From JBEOJY01 sp040275305 (GTDB lineage Bacteria; Pseudomonadota; Alphaproteobacteria; UBA9219), in assembly GCA_040275305.1 (NCBI GenBank), contig JBEOJY010000007.1, forward strand, positions 62,001-126,000: a stretch of 64,000 nt of DNA. The letters run 5' to 3'. Positions 7,657 to 16,285 of the stretch are shown in pieces. A program made the position numbers and the translations under genes. The first letter of the stretch is position 1. Each line of letters starts with the position of its first letter. The notes below the pieces were generated by a model, which saw nothing but the letters and a program-made list of their open reading frames with translations, had not been told where the DNA came from and made no database searches.

Positions 7657-9351
7657 TCAACGCAGCAGCGGCAATTGCACAACAAATCTAGCGCCAAGAA
7701 CATCGCCATCGACGCCCTTAATGTTCTCCGCGCGAATCGTGCCGCGATGCGCCTCGACGATTTGGCGAGAAATGCTGAGGCCAAGACCGGAATGCGTCCC
7801 GAACTTCTCTGTCTTAGGCCTCTCCGAATAGAAACGCTCAAATATGTCTTCAAGCTTGTTTTCCGGAATGCCGGGCCCCATATCCTCGACACAAATGAAA
7901 ACCGTTTTACCGTCGCGCCGCGCCGACACTGTCACGCTCGCGCCAGAAGGCGAGAAAGACAAGGCGTTATCGATAAGATTCCGCAAAACCTGCACAAGAC
8001 GCGCCTCGATCCCCATCACGAACAATGGCTCCTTCAGGGAAACCAGCGCCACTTGGGAAGCCGCAACGTCCCCCGGCCTGCGATACGTATCCGTCAGTGT
8101 CGTGAGCATGCGCCCAAGATCGATTTGCGCGACCTCGTCCCGTCCGAGTTCCGCGTCAAGCCTCGAAGCATTCGAAATATCGCTGATAAGCCTGTCCAAC
8201 CGATCAACATCGTCGCGAATGACAAACATCAGTTTTTGCCGGGCAACGGGATCGGACACGCGCTCGACCGTTTCGACCGCGCTACGCAACGAGGTCAGAG
8301 GATTCTTGATCTCATGCGCGACATCGGCCGCAAAATTCTCGATCGCGCCAATTCTCCGCGCCAAAGCGTCCGTTAATTCTCGCAAAGCGCCCGATAAGTC
8401 GCCGATCTCGTCCTGCCGCGCCGTCATGTCTGGAATCGCTTCGCCACTCAAAAGGCTCGCGGTTCCCGCCATCCCCTTGATTTTCATCTGCCCGTGGCGC
8501 AACCCCTCCGCAGCCATGGCCAGCTGCCGAATCGGCCTTGCGATGGCGCGCGCGAGATACAAAGACAGCAAGACTGTAATCAACAAAGTAATCAGGAATA
8601 TCTTGAGGATATCGTAACGCACCGACGTTATCGCCTTATCTATGTTGGCATCGGCGCGCGACATCATCACCACCCCAAGCACAGCGCGCGAATGCTGCAC
8701 AGGAACCGCCGCCGCAAGCGTAAGGCCCCCTTGCCGCGCGCGCCAAACTTGCGTCCCCATATCGCCCTTCATCGCGCGTTTGACGATCTCATAAGAAGTG
8801 CTGTTCTGCGAACCGTCTTCGGGGTAGAGCGGATACTCGCGGCGCTCATGAATGAAGTCGATCATGTTGAAAAACGCCCCAAGCAACCGCGCCCCCCAGC
8901 TTTCTTGCTCGCTCGCCGCCTCAACATTCCTGTCGGCTTGCGCCTTGGCGGAACTGGACAGCAAAACGCGACTGTCTGCCAGCAAGGTATCGTCCTCGTC
9001 ATACAAGCGCGTTCGCGTCTCAGTAGTTTCAGCCAGACGCTTGACCATCAATCGACCAAGCAAAGGCGACATAATGTTGCGATCGCTCTCGTCAACCACG
9101 ACCGCGCCTTCGGCGATAGCGCTCGCGATGATACGCGCCTGTAGCGTAAGCGAATCAAGCTCGTTGGCGACGATGCGTTCCTGATAACGCCCAAGGTAAA
9201 GCAAGCTGCCGACGAGAATCGCAAGCGCCATCATATTGACGGCCAGGATCCTCATCACGATCGGCGAAAGCCGCGTCCTGCGTCCCTCGCGGCTGCGCGA
9301 GCGTCTCAGCCACCAAGTATTAAGGCGCGCCTCGTCGAATTTGCCGCGCAC
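7657..9351 (-). CDS. chvG: Stimulus-sensing histidine kinase ChvG
   Basis: This 564-residue sensor kinase has two transmembrane helices (residues ~27-48 and ~248-272) around a periplasmic sensor domain. A HAMP domain, a HisKA domain (AADVAHEIKNPLTSLR, phospho-acceptor His near residue 345) and a HATPase domain (NLIDNALSFSP, DMGPGIPE, GLGLSISRQIVEAHRG) follow. It matches ChvG/ExoS of alphaproteobacteria, which responds to acid or envelope stress and controls exopolysaccharide, motility and envelope genes. It begins 3 nt after the chvI stop codon, a tight regulator-kinase operon. The usual exoR and HPr-kinase partners are not present. Confidence 0.92.
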   Translation of the reverse strand: MRGKFDEARLNTWWLRRSRSREGRRTRLSPIVMRILAVNMMALAILVGSLLYLGRYQERIVANELDSLTLQARIIASAIAEGAVVVDESDRNIMSPLLGRLMVKRLAETTETRTRLYDEDDTLLADSRVLLSSSAKAQADRNVEAASEQESWGARLLGAFFNMIDFIHERREYPLYPEDGSQNSTSYEIVKRAMKGDMGTQVWRARQGGLTLAAAVPVQHSRAVLGVVMMSRADANIDKAITSVRYDILKIFLITLLITVLLSLYLARAIARPIRQLAMAAEGLRHGQMKIKGMAGTASLLSGEAIPDMTARQDEIGDLSGALRELTDALARRIGAIENFAADVAHEIKNPLTSLRSAVETVERVSDPVARQKLMFVIRDDVDRLDRLISDISNASRLDAELGRDEVAQIDLGRMLTTLTDTYRRPGDVAASQVALVSLKEPLFVMGIEARLVQVLRNLIDNALSFSPSGASVTVSARRDGKTVFICVEDMGPGIPENKLEDIFERFYSERPKTEKFGTHSGLGLSISRQIVEAHRGTIRAENIKGVDGDVLGARFVVQLPLLR

Positions 9352-9354
9352 CTG

Positions 9355-10062
9355 TCAGCTCTCCCGATAACGATAGCCCACGCCATACAGCGTCTCTATT
9401 TGCGCGAATTCAGAATCGGCATCTTTGAATTTTTTACGCAACCGTTTGATATGGCTATCAATCGTTCTGTCGTCGACATACACCGACTCGCCATAAGCCG
9501 CGTCCATCAACTGGTCGCGATTCTTGACGTGCCCCGGTCTCTGCGCCAACGCCTTGACAAGCAGAAACTCGGTCACCGTCAAATCAATCGAAGCGCCTTT
9601 CCACAAACAGACATGACGCGCCGAGTCCAAAACAAGTTCGCCGCGCGTCATCACGCTGCTCGGATCATTGCCTGCGGGGGTCAGACGCGCCTGCTCGCGA
9701 CGCAGTAGCGAGCGGATGCGCTCCAGCAACAACCTTTGCGAAAACGGCTTCTTGATGTAATCGTCGGCCCCCATTCGAAGGCCCATGATCTCGTCGATTT
9801 CCTCATCCTTGGAGGTCAGGAAAATGACCGGCATCTTAAGCGTCGCCGTTCCCAGACGCAGCTTCTGCAGAAGCTCCATCCCGTTCAGTCGAGGCATCTT
9901 GATATCGAGAACCGCAAGATCCACAGGCCTTTGCGTCAAAGAACGCAAAGCCTCCTCGCTATCCGAAAAAGTGCGCACTTCGAAACCCTCCGCTTCCAAT
10001 GCCATCTGCACGGAAGTCAGAATGTTACGATCGTCGTCGACCAAAGCTATGCTCTGAGCCAC
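9355..10062 (-). CDS. chvI: Response regulator ChvI
   Basis: This 235-residue OmpR-class regulator has a receiver domain with the acidic pocket LVDDD (residues 7-11), phospho-acceptor Asp53 in AVLDIKMP and FLTSKDEE. A winged-helix DNA-binding domain follows (VTEFLLVKALAQRPGHVKNR...DDRTIDSHIKRLRKKF). It is the cognate partner of the adjacent ChvG. It is first in its operon, and the ~300-nt upstream gap is shared with the divergent flagellar fliL. Confidence 0.93.
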   Translation of the reverse strand: MAQSIALVDDDRNILTSVQMALEAEGFEVRTFSDSEEALRSLTQRPVDLAVLDIKMPRLNGMELLQKLRLGTATLKMPVIFLTSKDEEIDEIMGLRMGADDYIKKPFSQRLLLERIRSLLRREQARLTPAGNDPSSVMTRGELVLDSARHVCLWKGASIDLTVTEFLLVKALAQRPGHVKNRDQLMDAAYGESVYVDDRTIDSHIKRLRKKFKDADSEFAQIETLYGVGYRYRES

Positions 10063-10366
10063 TTAAAGTCTCCCTCGTATGAGTTGCCGCCACACCCTGA
10101 CGGGATTATGGCATGTCATAAACATGTTGTCCCGACAGTCAAACTATGGGATTGGATTATGCGCCCGCCAAGGCGCGAATGTGGCATGATTCTGGCGTCG
10201 GAACCATGCCGACGGCCAACCTTGATGAAATGCGGGGTTATGCGCGTGACAAAACTGGTAAAAATCGGTAAAATGCCCGTCTCGTCTAAACGTTCCTCCA
10301 ATTTCCCTACCCCAAAACAAACCCCAGCGTGTGCATCCAGCATCAAGATAATCGGGAGCGAAGACA
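10063..10366. other. Divergent promoter region chvI/fliL
   Basis: No gene is visible. TGGCATGATTCTGGC at 10182-10196 has the GG-N10-GC spacing of a sigma-54 promoter on the fliL side, but its second half differs from the TTGC consensus. I see no convincing sigma-70 or CtrA (TTAA-N7-TTAA) site. Confidence 0.35.
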
Positions 10367-10957
10367 ATGGCTGACAGCAAAGATAAAGATAAAGCCAAAG
10401 GCAAGGATGAAGCCGAATCTGGCAAAGTCGGCGAAAGTGCGGAAGGACAGGAAGGAGGAGCCCCTGCCGAAGGCGGTGACGAGCTTGAAGGCAAGAAAAA
10501 GAAGCTGGGCAAGAAAAAACTTATCATCATAGGCGCGGCCGGATTGCTCGTGCTGCTGCTGGGTGGAGGAGCGGCTGCATTTTTCCTTACGCAGGGAAAA
10601 GAGGAGGAAGGGCACAAACAGGAAGAACACGCGGCGGCGGAGAAAACCGAGAAACCCGTCTACTATCAGTTGGGCGACTTGCTCGTGAATCTCAGCGGCG
10701 AAGGCAAACATCCAAACTACCTGAAAATCAAGGTCAGTCTGGAACTCGCGGACGAAAAGGATGTGCCGACCATCGAAGCCATCAAACCGCGCATCATAGA
10801 CAATTTTCAGGTCTATCTTCGCGAACTCCGCATCGATGATCTTCGCGGCTCCGCCGGGATCTACCGCCTGCGCGAAGAGTTGCTGATGCGCGTGACCGAA
10901 GCGGCCCAACCGATCAGAATCAAGGACGTCCTGTTTCAGGAAATGCTGGTGCAATAA
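10367..10957 (+). CDS. fliL: Flagellar basal body-associated protein FliL
   Basis: This 196-residue inner-membrane protein is associated with the stator. It has a charged, Lys/Glu/Gly-rich cytoplasmic N-terminus (residues 1-45), a single transmembrane helix (KLIIIGAAGLLVLLLGGGAA) and a periplasmic FliL domain (YYQLGDLLVNLSGEGKHPNYLKIKVSLEL...LRGSAGIYRLREELLMR). FliL forms rings around MotAB and supports torque and stator recruitment. It is the first gene of the fliL-fliM-DUF6468 run. The acidic/basic tail is longer than in enteric FliL but common in alphaproteobacteria. Confidence 0.92.
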   Translation: MADSKDKDKAKGKDEAESGKVGESAEGQEGGAPAEGGDELEGKKKKLGKKKLIIIGAAGLLVLLLGGGAAAFFLTQGKEEEGHKQEEHAAAEKTEKPVYYQLGDLLVNLSGEGKHPNYLKIKVSLELADEKDVPTIEAIKPRIIDNFQVYLRELRIDDLRGSAGIYRLREELLMRVTEAAQPIRIKDVLFQEMLVQ

Positions 10958-11005
10958 TGACGCAAGGCTTCCGCGCAAGTCAAACTTCTGCTGTCGGAGA
11001 CTGCC

Positions 11006-12079
11006 ATGGCTAACGAAGAGGGCATGTCCGAAGAAGAGAAAATGGCTGCGGAATGGGCGGCGGCGGCCGATGGCGGTAACGCGAACGCCGAAGCCGCGCC
11101 GGAAGGCACCTCTGCGCGCGTTCTGTCGCAAAACGAGATCGACAGCCTGCTCGGCTTTGGCGCATCGGATGGCGGTGGACAAGACAACTCCGGCATCATG
11201 GCGCTCATCAACAGCGCTCTAGTCAACTACGAACGCCTTCCGATGCTGGAAGTCGTGTTCGACCGCCTCGTCAGAATGATGTCAACTTCGCTGCGTAACT
11301 TCACCTCCGACAACGTCGAAGTCAGTCTCGATCAAATCACGTCGGTCCGCTTCGGCGACTATCTGAACTCCATACCGCTTCCCGCCATGCTGACGGTATT
11401 CAAGGCGGAGGAATGGGACAACTCCGGCCTTATGACAGTCGACAGCGCGATGATCTACTCGATCGTTGACGTGCTGCTGGGAGGACGACGCGGCACGGCG
11501 GCCATGCGAATCGAAGGCCGCCCCTACACGACCATTGAACGCAATCTTGTAGAAAGGCTCGTGCGCGTCGTGCTCGCCGACATGTCCGGAGCCTTCGACC
11601 CCCTATCGCCCGTCACCTTTCGCTTCGACCGTCTCGAAACCAACCCCCGTTTTGCGACCATCGCGCGTCCCGCCAACGCGGCGGTTCTCGCCAAGCTGCG
11701 CGTCGACATGGAAGACCGGGGCGGACGCATCGAAATTTTGATCCCCTACGCCACGCTGGAACCGATCCGCGAACTACTGCTCCAAATGTTTATGGGCGAA
11801 AAATTCGGGCGCGATACGATATGGGAAACCCACTTGGGCAACGAGCTGCTGATGACCGACATGAAAATGCAGGCCGTGCTTGACGAAGTGACTGTTCCGC
11901 TGAACGAAGTAATGAACTGGAAGCCGGGTTCGCGCATCATGCTCAATGTAAAAATGGACGATCTTGTGTCGCTGCGGGCAGGCGATGTAACTCTGCTGCA
12001 AGGACGCATGGGATCGCTCAACCATCATATCGCGATAAAAGTCGAAGATATGACGCTTCACAACCCAAAGGAAGAATAG
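11006..12079 (+). CDS. fliM: Flagellar motor switch protein FliM
   Basis: This 357-residue C-ring protein couples CheY-P binding to the rotational switch. The CheY-binding peptide is recognisable as LSQNEIDSLLGF, but it lies about 38 residues from the N-terminus, after an acidic/Ala-rich leader. A CheC-like middle domain and a C-terminal SpoA domain (ETHLGNELLMTDMKMQAVLDE...VSLRAGDVTLLQGRMGS) follow. It lies 48 nt after fliL and 4 nt before the DUF6468 gene. No fliN is in the window. Confidence 0.94.
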   Translation: MANEEGMSEEEKMAAEWAAAADGGNANAEAAPEGTSARVLSQNEIDSLLGFGASDGGGQDNSGIMALINSALVNYERLPMLEVVFDRLVRMMSTSLRNFTSDNVEVSLDQITSVRFGDYLNSIPLPAMLTVFKAEEWDNSGLMTVDSAMIYSIVDVLLGGRRGTAAMRIEGRPYTTIERNLVERLVRVVLADMSGAFDPLSPVTFRFDRLETNPRFATIARPANAAVLAKLRVDMEDRGGRIEILIPYATLEPIRELLLQMFMGEKFGRDTIWETHLGNELLMTDMKMQAVLDEVTVPLNEVMNWKPGSRIMLNVKMDDLVSLRAGDVTLLQGRMGSLNHHIAIKVEDMTLHNPKEE

Positions 12080-12083
12080 CGCC

Positions 12084-12734
12084 ATGGGAGATTGGCTAAG
12101 ACTGGCCCTTGATGCCATCCTGATCGTCTGCGTAGGCGCTGGGCTTGTGCAGGCCACGCGACTGATACGCTATCTTTCTAACCTCCGTGAAAACCGTGAA
12201 GGCATGGAACGATTCATCCGCGAATTCAATGCGACCGTTTCGCGCGCTGAGACTGGCCTCAAAGAACTGCGCTATGCCGCGCGGGAAAGCGGCGACGATC
12301 TCGAAAAACTGGTCGAAAAAGCCGTCATGGTTCGCGACGAGCTGCAATTTCTTGTCGAAAGCGCGGACCAGATCGCGGATCGTCTGAGCCAATCGGCGAC
12401 GCAAGCCGTCCAGTCCGGCGAACAGAATGCGGAAATCATCCCTCTGTCGGAACGCCGCGACGAACCGACGCGACCCGCAGCCGCGCAAACGCCCGCAACG
12501 GAAACCAGAAATGAACCGCGCCAGAAAACGGCAATGTCCCGCGCCACCGCTCTGACTGCAAATCCAGACGCGCGCCGCCCGCCCAGCGCGACAGCCCCTG
12601 CGCAACCCTCGGCTGCGGTTCTGTCAACGCTCGCGGCGAAGATCGCCGATGCGCGCTCCGCGTCGAAAGTCTCGCCCGCCGCAGCCTCTCGCGCAGAACA
12701 GGAATTGCTTCAGGCGCTTCAGAATTTACGGTAA
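12084..12734 (+). CDS. DUF6468 family protein downstream of fliM
   Basis: This 216-residue protein has an N-terminal transmembrane helix (WLRLALDAILIVCVGAGLVQ). A coiled-coil stretch (residues ~30-115) follows, then a low-complexity Ala/Pro/Thr/Arg tail and a short C-terminal helix (SRAEQELLQALQNL). This layout matches the DUF6468 family found after fliM in Rhodospirillales-type flagellar operons. Its function is unknown. A membrane-anchored motor accessory is an inference from position. It begins 4 nt after fliM, which indicates translational coupling. Confidence 0.7.
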   Translation: MGDWLRLALDAILIVCVGAGLVQATRLIRYLSNLRENREGMERFIREFNATVSRAETGLKELRYAARESGDDLEKLVEKAVMVRDELQFLVESADQIADRLSQSATQAVQSGEQNAEIIPLSERRDEPTRPAAAQTPATETRNEPRQKTAMSRATALTANPDARRPPSATAPAQPSAAVLSTLAAKIADARSASKVSPAAASRAEQELLQALQNLR

Positions 12735-12818
12735 TGGAAGAGCAAGGATACTGTCATGAAACATGTTGCCCTGCGCATTAATCCATCGTTTCAGAACAAG
12801 GCGCGTTGTCGCCACAAG

Positions 12819-12938
12819 CGTCATAACGAGGAGTGTCCCGCCGCAGCCGGGAAACGACGCGGCAATCCAGAATTCCAGACGATATCTCTTGAAGACTCTA
12901 AATCGCTTCGTCGCCTGAAGAAGGCTCCTCGCGATGAC
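12819..12938. repeat. R2 dispersed repeat between DUF6468 and motE
   Basis: The unit runs from GCGTCATAACGAGGAGTGTC to GGCTCCTCGCGATGACAG, with the inner GGCAATCCAGAATTCCAG segment. With the R3 unit that follows it separates motE from the fliL-fliM operon. The long reading frame across this region is an artefact of the repeats. Confidence 0.75.
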
Positions 12939-13029
12939 AGCCCTTTCCACAACCTTGGCGCATCATTTTCCCTGCTAATCCATGCAGCTTTCTGTAGGGT
13001 AATGCATAACCACCTACACGTTAACGCGT

Positions 13030-13207
13030 TGTTGGATAACAAAATTTATCTTAGCCGAAAGCGCCATTCCGGCGAAAGCCGGAATCCAGCAGCGCCGCGT
13101 CTGCGGCGCGAAAGACTCTCAATCGCGCTCACAATCGCAGGCCGTGAATTCGCTCTGTTCCGCTCGCTACCGCTCGCAAGCTGGATTCCGGCTTTCGCCG
13201 GAATGAC
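13030..13207. repeat. R3 dispersed palindromic repeat (intact copy)
   Basis: The arms ATTCCGGCGAAAGCCGGAAT (from 13066) and ATTCCGGCTTTCGCCGGAAT (to 13204) enclose a core with CGCCGCGTCTGCGGCGCGAA and AATCGCGCTCACAATCGCAG. A leader TTGTTGGATAACAAAATTTA precedes it. The second copy at 49794-50036 shares the leader and core but is broken by an IS remnant. Confidence 0.8.
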
Positions 13208-13259
13208 GCTGGCGGTTACATTAATCATATATTATCAAATAGTTAACCTGTAAGGTAAT

Positions 13260-13973
13260 ATGACAATGGAATTCACTGGGGCAAAATCGCGCTGGCTGCT
13301 GCCCACGATGATCGTCATGGGCACCGTCATGATTGGCATGTGCCTGAGCGATGCGCATGATTTGATCGCGACAGGACAACTTTTCGGCCATCCAGCCATG
13401 GCCGAATCATCGCCCCCCCCTGCCGACGCCCACGCCGAAGAACCTTCTCGCCAACCTGCGTCTTCCGCAGCAACGACACTAACCCCGACAACCTCGCAAG
13501 ATGGGCACGCAACCGAAGCCTCTCCTACGCCGTCTGGAGAACCTCCCGCGAACGAAGAAAGCTCGCCTGCGGAAATGGACATCCTGAAGCAACTTTCGGC
13601 GCGACGTGAAGCGTTGGACCGCCGTTCGCAGGATATCGACAAACGCGAAACGCTGTTAAAGATCTATGAACAACGCATCGAACAGAAAACGAGCGAAATG
13701 ACGGCCTTGCGTCAACAAATTCAGTCCTTGTTAGGACAAGCCAACGAAACGCAGGCGGCCCAACTCGACAATCTGGTGAAAATCTACGAAACCATGAAAC
13801 CCGAAGATGCCGCCAAAATCTTTGACACCCTCGATATGCAGATCCTTCTTGGCGTCATTCAGCGCATGAAGCCTAAAAGCACAGCCCCCATTATGGCTAA
13901 AATGTCGGCGGAAAAGGCTAGAGAAGTCACCATATCCTTGTTAAAACAGGACAAACTTCCCCAAATTAAGTAA
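13260..13973 (+). CDS. motE: MotE-like flagellar/periplasmic chaperone (MgtE N-domain)
   Basis: This 237-residue protein has an N-terminal signal anchor (residues ~13-32), a Pro/Thr/Ser/Ala-rich linker (~45-105) and a coiled coil (LDRRSQDIDKRETLLKIYEQ). It ends in an MgtE-intracellular-type domain with KIYETMKPEDAAKIFDTLD and AKMSAEKAREVTISLLKQ. MotE proteins stabilise the periplasmic flagellar protein MotC in rhizobia. Here the name rests on architecture and on its place after the fliM run. It could also be called an MgtE-domain protein. The start ATG at 13260 directly follows repeat DNA. The next ATG at 13266 is equally possible. Confidence 0.75.
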   Translation: MTMEFTGAKSRWLLPTMIVMGTVMIGMCLSDAHDLIATGQLFGHPAMAESSPPPADAHAEEPSRQPASSAATTLTPTTSQDGHATEASPTPSGEPPANEESSPAEMDILKQLSARREALDRRSQDIDKRETLLKIYEQRIEQKTSEMTALRQQIQSLLGQANETQAAQLDNLVKIYETMKPEDAAKIFDTLDMQILLGVIQRMKPKSTAPIMAKMSAEKAREVTISLLKQDKLPQIK

Positions 13974-14104
13974 CGATCTTTCGCCAAAAATCCGTAAGAA
14001 ACCTTGATTTATTGCGCAAGATGTGATTATTTTCCCACACGCAAGCGCTGAGTACGCATATATGCAACCAAGATTTTGACAAGTTCTAAGGTTACCTACA
14101 CGGC

Positions 14105-15598
14105 ATGCCAATCAAGCTGATCCCCACCATACTCTGCGGCGGCGCAGGTTCTCGCCTTTGGCCTGTATCACGCGAGCAGCATCCCAAACCGTTCATTACG
14201 TTAACGGATGGGCAAAGCTTGCTGCAAAAAGCTTATTTACGCGGTCTTACGCAAAGCAATGTCGTGGAAGTCGTGACCGTCACAAATCGCGAATTCGCGC
14301 ATATTACGGAAGATGCGTTGGCATCTGCTGCCATCCCGGATACCCATGCGTTGACGCCAAAAACAATCATGGTGGAACCTGTCGGGCGCAATACGGCCCC
14401 CGCGCTCGCGATGTCCGCTCTGCACACGCAAGCGACGCACGGCGACGACGCGATACTATTGGTTTTACCTGCCGATCACCTGATTGACAAAAAAGAAGCG
14501 TTCCGCCATGCAGTGGAACGGGCCGTGCAACTGGCGCAATCCGGCAAGATTGTCACCTTTGGCATCCGCCCAGACAGGCCGGAAACGGGCTTTGGCTACA
14601 TCGAAGCCGATGGCGAGCGCGTCTTACGCTTTGTGGAAAAGCCCTCTCTGGAAACAGCCCGGAAATATCTGGCGGCAGGAAACTACCTGTGGAACGCAGG
14701 CATGTTCTGCTTCTCCGCAAAAACAATTTTGACGGAGATGGACAAGCACTGCCCCGACATCGTCGCAGGCGCGCGGGCGTCCTTTTCAAATCTTCAACGC
14801 GCAACGGACCGAGGCGTAAAACGTCTGACCATTGCGCCAGAAAAGTTCGGCGCTCTGCGCGATATTTCGATCGACTACGCAATCATGGAGAAGTCAAGTT
14901 GCGTCGCGGTTGTCGCCTGCGACATTGGATGGAGCGATATCGGTTCATGGGTAGCCTTGGGCGAACTGACCGAAGCGGACGATATCGGCAACCGCGTGGA
15001 AGGCGAAGTCGTGCTCCACGATGTCGAGAATTGCAACATCACGGCATCATCGCGAGTTATTGGCGCTGTAGGCGTCCGCGATCTGATAGTCATCGACACC
15101 CCGGATGCTCTTCTGATCGCCGACAAGTCAAAAGCTCAGGATGTCAGACACATATATTCCGCGCTGAAAGGCAGCGGCCATCAAGCTCACCTCGCGCATG
15201 CGACTGTCAGCCGCCCTTGGGGGAAATACACGGTGCTGGAAGACAACCCAGGCTTCAAAATCAAGCGTATCGAGGTCAATCCCGGCGCGCGCCTGTCGCT
15301 TCAATCGCACAGACATCGTAACGAGCACTGGGTTGTCATCTCAGGCAATGCGACTGTCCAGAATGGGAACGAAGTATTCAAGCTGTCATCGAACGAATCG
15401 ACCTACATCCCCGCGCGGCATATGCATCGCATATCCAACGACACGACGAAACCGCTCATCATAGTCGAAGTCCAAACCGGCAGATATCTAGGAGAAGACG
15501 ACATCATACGCTTCGACGACGATTACGGCCGCAAACGGGATCATGAACTTCTGATCATGAAAACTCCCGGCAAAAAGAGCCAAGAAAACGCCGCCTAA
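14105..15598 (+). CDS. manC: Mannose-1-phosphate guanylyltransferase / mannose-6-phosphate isomerase
   Basis: This 497-residue bifunctional enzyme supplies GDP-mannose for exopolysaccharide or LPS. The N-terminal nucleotidyltransferase domain shows the pyrophosphorylase signature GGAGSRLWPVSREQHPKPF, then RPETGFGYIEADGE, FVEKPSLE and LWNAGMFCF. The C-terminal cupin isomerase domain (from ~residue 365) has RPWGKYTVLEDNPGFKIKRI and SLQSHRHRNEHWVVISG with its metal histidines. It stands alone and is followed by a bidirectional terminator. The full length matches the AlgA/ManC family. Confidence 0.94.
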   Translation: MPIKLIPTILCGGAGSRLWPVSREQHPKPFITLTDGQSLLQKAYLRGLTQSNVVEVVTVTNREFAHITEDALASAAIPDTHALTPKTIMVEPVGRNTAPALAMSALHTQATHGDDAILLVLPADHLIDKKEAFRHAVERAVQLAQSGKIVTFGIRPDRPETGFGYIEADGERVLRFVEKPSLETARKYLAAGNYLWNAGMFCFSAKTILTEMDKHCPDIVAGARASFSNLQRATDRGVKRLTIAPEKFGALRDISIDYAIMEKSSCVAVVACDIGWSDIGSWVALGELTEADDIGNRVEGEVVLHDVENCNITASSRVIGAVGVRDLIVIDTPDALLIADKSKAQDVRHIYSALKGSGHQAHLAHATVSRPWGKYTVLEDNPGFKIKRIEVNPGARLSLQSHRHRNEHWVVISGNATVQNGNEVFKLSSNESTYIPARHMHRISNDTTKPLIIVEVQTGRYLGEDDIIRFDDDYGRKRDHELLIMKTPGKKSQENAA

Positions 15599-15604
15599 AA
15601 ACCA

Positions 15605-15666
15605 CAAAAAAAACACCACGCCCGTCATAGCGCGACTGCGCGTAACAGGTATGGTGTCTTTCTTTG
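15605..15666. terminator. Bidirectional terminator between manC and the Flp pilin
   Basis: ACACCA (15613-15618) pairs with TGGTGT (15652-15657) around a structured loop. T-rich sequence follows the hairpin on the plus strand, and on the minus strand T8 follows. It can end both manC and the convergent pilin transcript. A second hairpin (GAAGGGCC...GGCCCTTC) lies at 15673-15699. Confidence 0.65.
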
Positions 15667-15717
15667 TCTCCGGAAGGGCCGCCGGATCGCGGCCCTTCAT
15701 AAGAGAAGAAGCGGCTA

Positions 15718-15879
15718 TTAGCCTGTCTGCAGGTTGTCCTGAACTTTCTGGAACACCGCTGACAATTGCGGGCCCAAGGTCACAAGCACGCCTACGATCG
15801 CAACCGCAATCAGCGAAGCGATGAGGCCGTATTCAATGGCGGTGGCGCCTTCTTCGTCTCTAAGGAAGCGGACAAACAT
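15718..15879 (-). CDS. flp: Flp family type IVb pilin
   Basis: This small gene encodes a 53-residue pilin precursor: a short charged leader ending RFLRDEEG, the prepilin cleavage site after Gly11 with Glu at the fifth mature position (ATAIEYG), then a hydrophobic helix (LIASLIAVAIVGVLVTLG) and a short tail (FQKVQDNLQTG). This is the standard Flp/Fap pilin layout for tight-adherence pili. An AAGGAG ribosome-binding site precedes the ATG. No tadA/B/C, cpaA or rcp genes are adjacent. TadG/TadE genes appear 17 kb away. Confidence 0.88.
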   Translation of the reverse strand: MFVRFLRDEEGATAIEYGLIASLIAVAIVGVLVTLGPQLSAVFQKVQDNLQTG

Positions 15880-16285
15880 GGTAAACTCCTTCGTCTGGTG
15901 GATATTAAACCCATGAACCGTATGGTTCGCGTTAGAGCCAAGAATAGCGGAATTCTTTTAAGGAAGTATGAATCGAATCGACAATTTGTCCAATGGAGTC
16001 AGACACATAATATGTAAACAAACTCCATCGATTTTCGAACTATTTTGGCCTAACGCACTAGAAAATCAAGGGGAACTGACGCCGCAAAGTTCAATTGCCC
16101 ATCGTATTCCACAAGCCCGCCGCAAATAACTCGCAACAATAGGAAAAAAAATTGACCGAAATAGCTCGACGCTAAAACGACAATATGCTTTGTTACTCAA
16201 AGGATATTCACGACCTAGAATAATAAGCGCAACTTGAGGAAACTTGGCAATAAGCGCCATAAAATTACGGGGCCGGAACGCAAAC
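15880..16285. other. Intergenic region upstream of flp and metG
   Basis: This 406-nt divergent gap is noticeably AT-rich, with no repeat of the R1-R5 families and no plausible gene. It must hold the promoters of the pilin gene and metG, but I cannot point to a convincing site. Confidence 0.4.

Noticed and set aside
12756..13253. Open reading frame of ~165 codons between DUF6468 and motE
   Set aside because: It runs through R2 and R3 repeat units, so its openness comes from repeat sequence. It has no ribosome-binding site or protein-like features.
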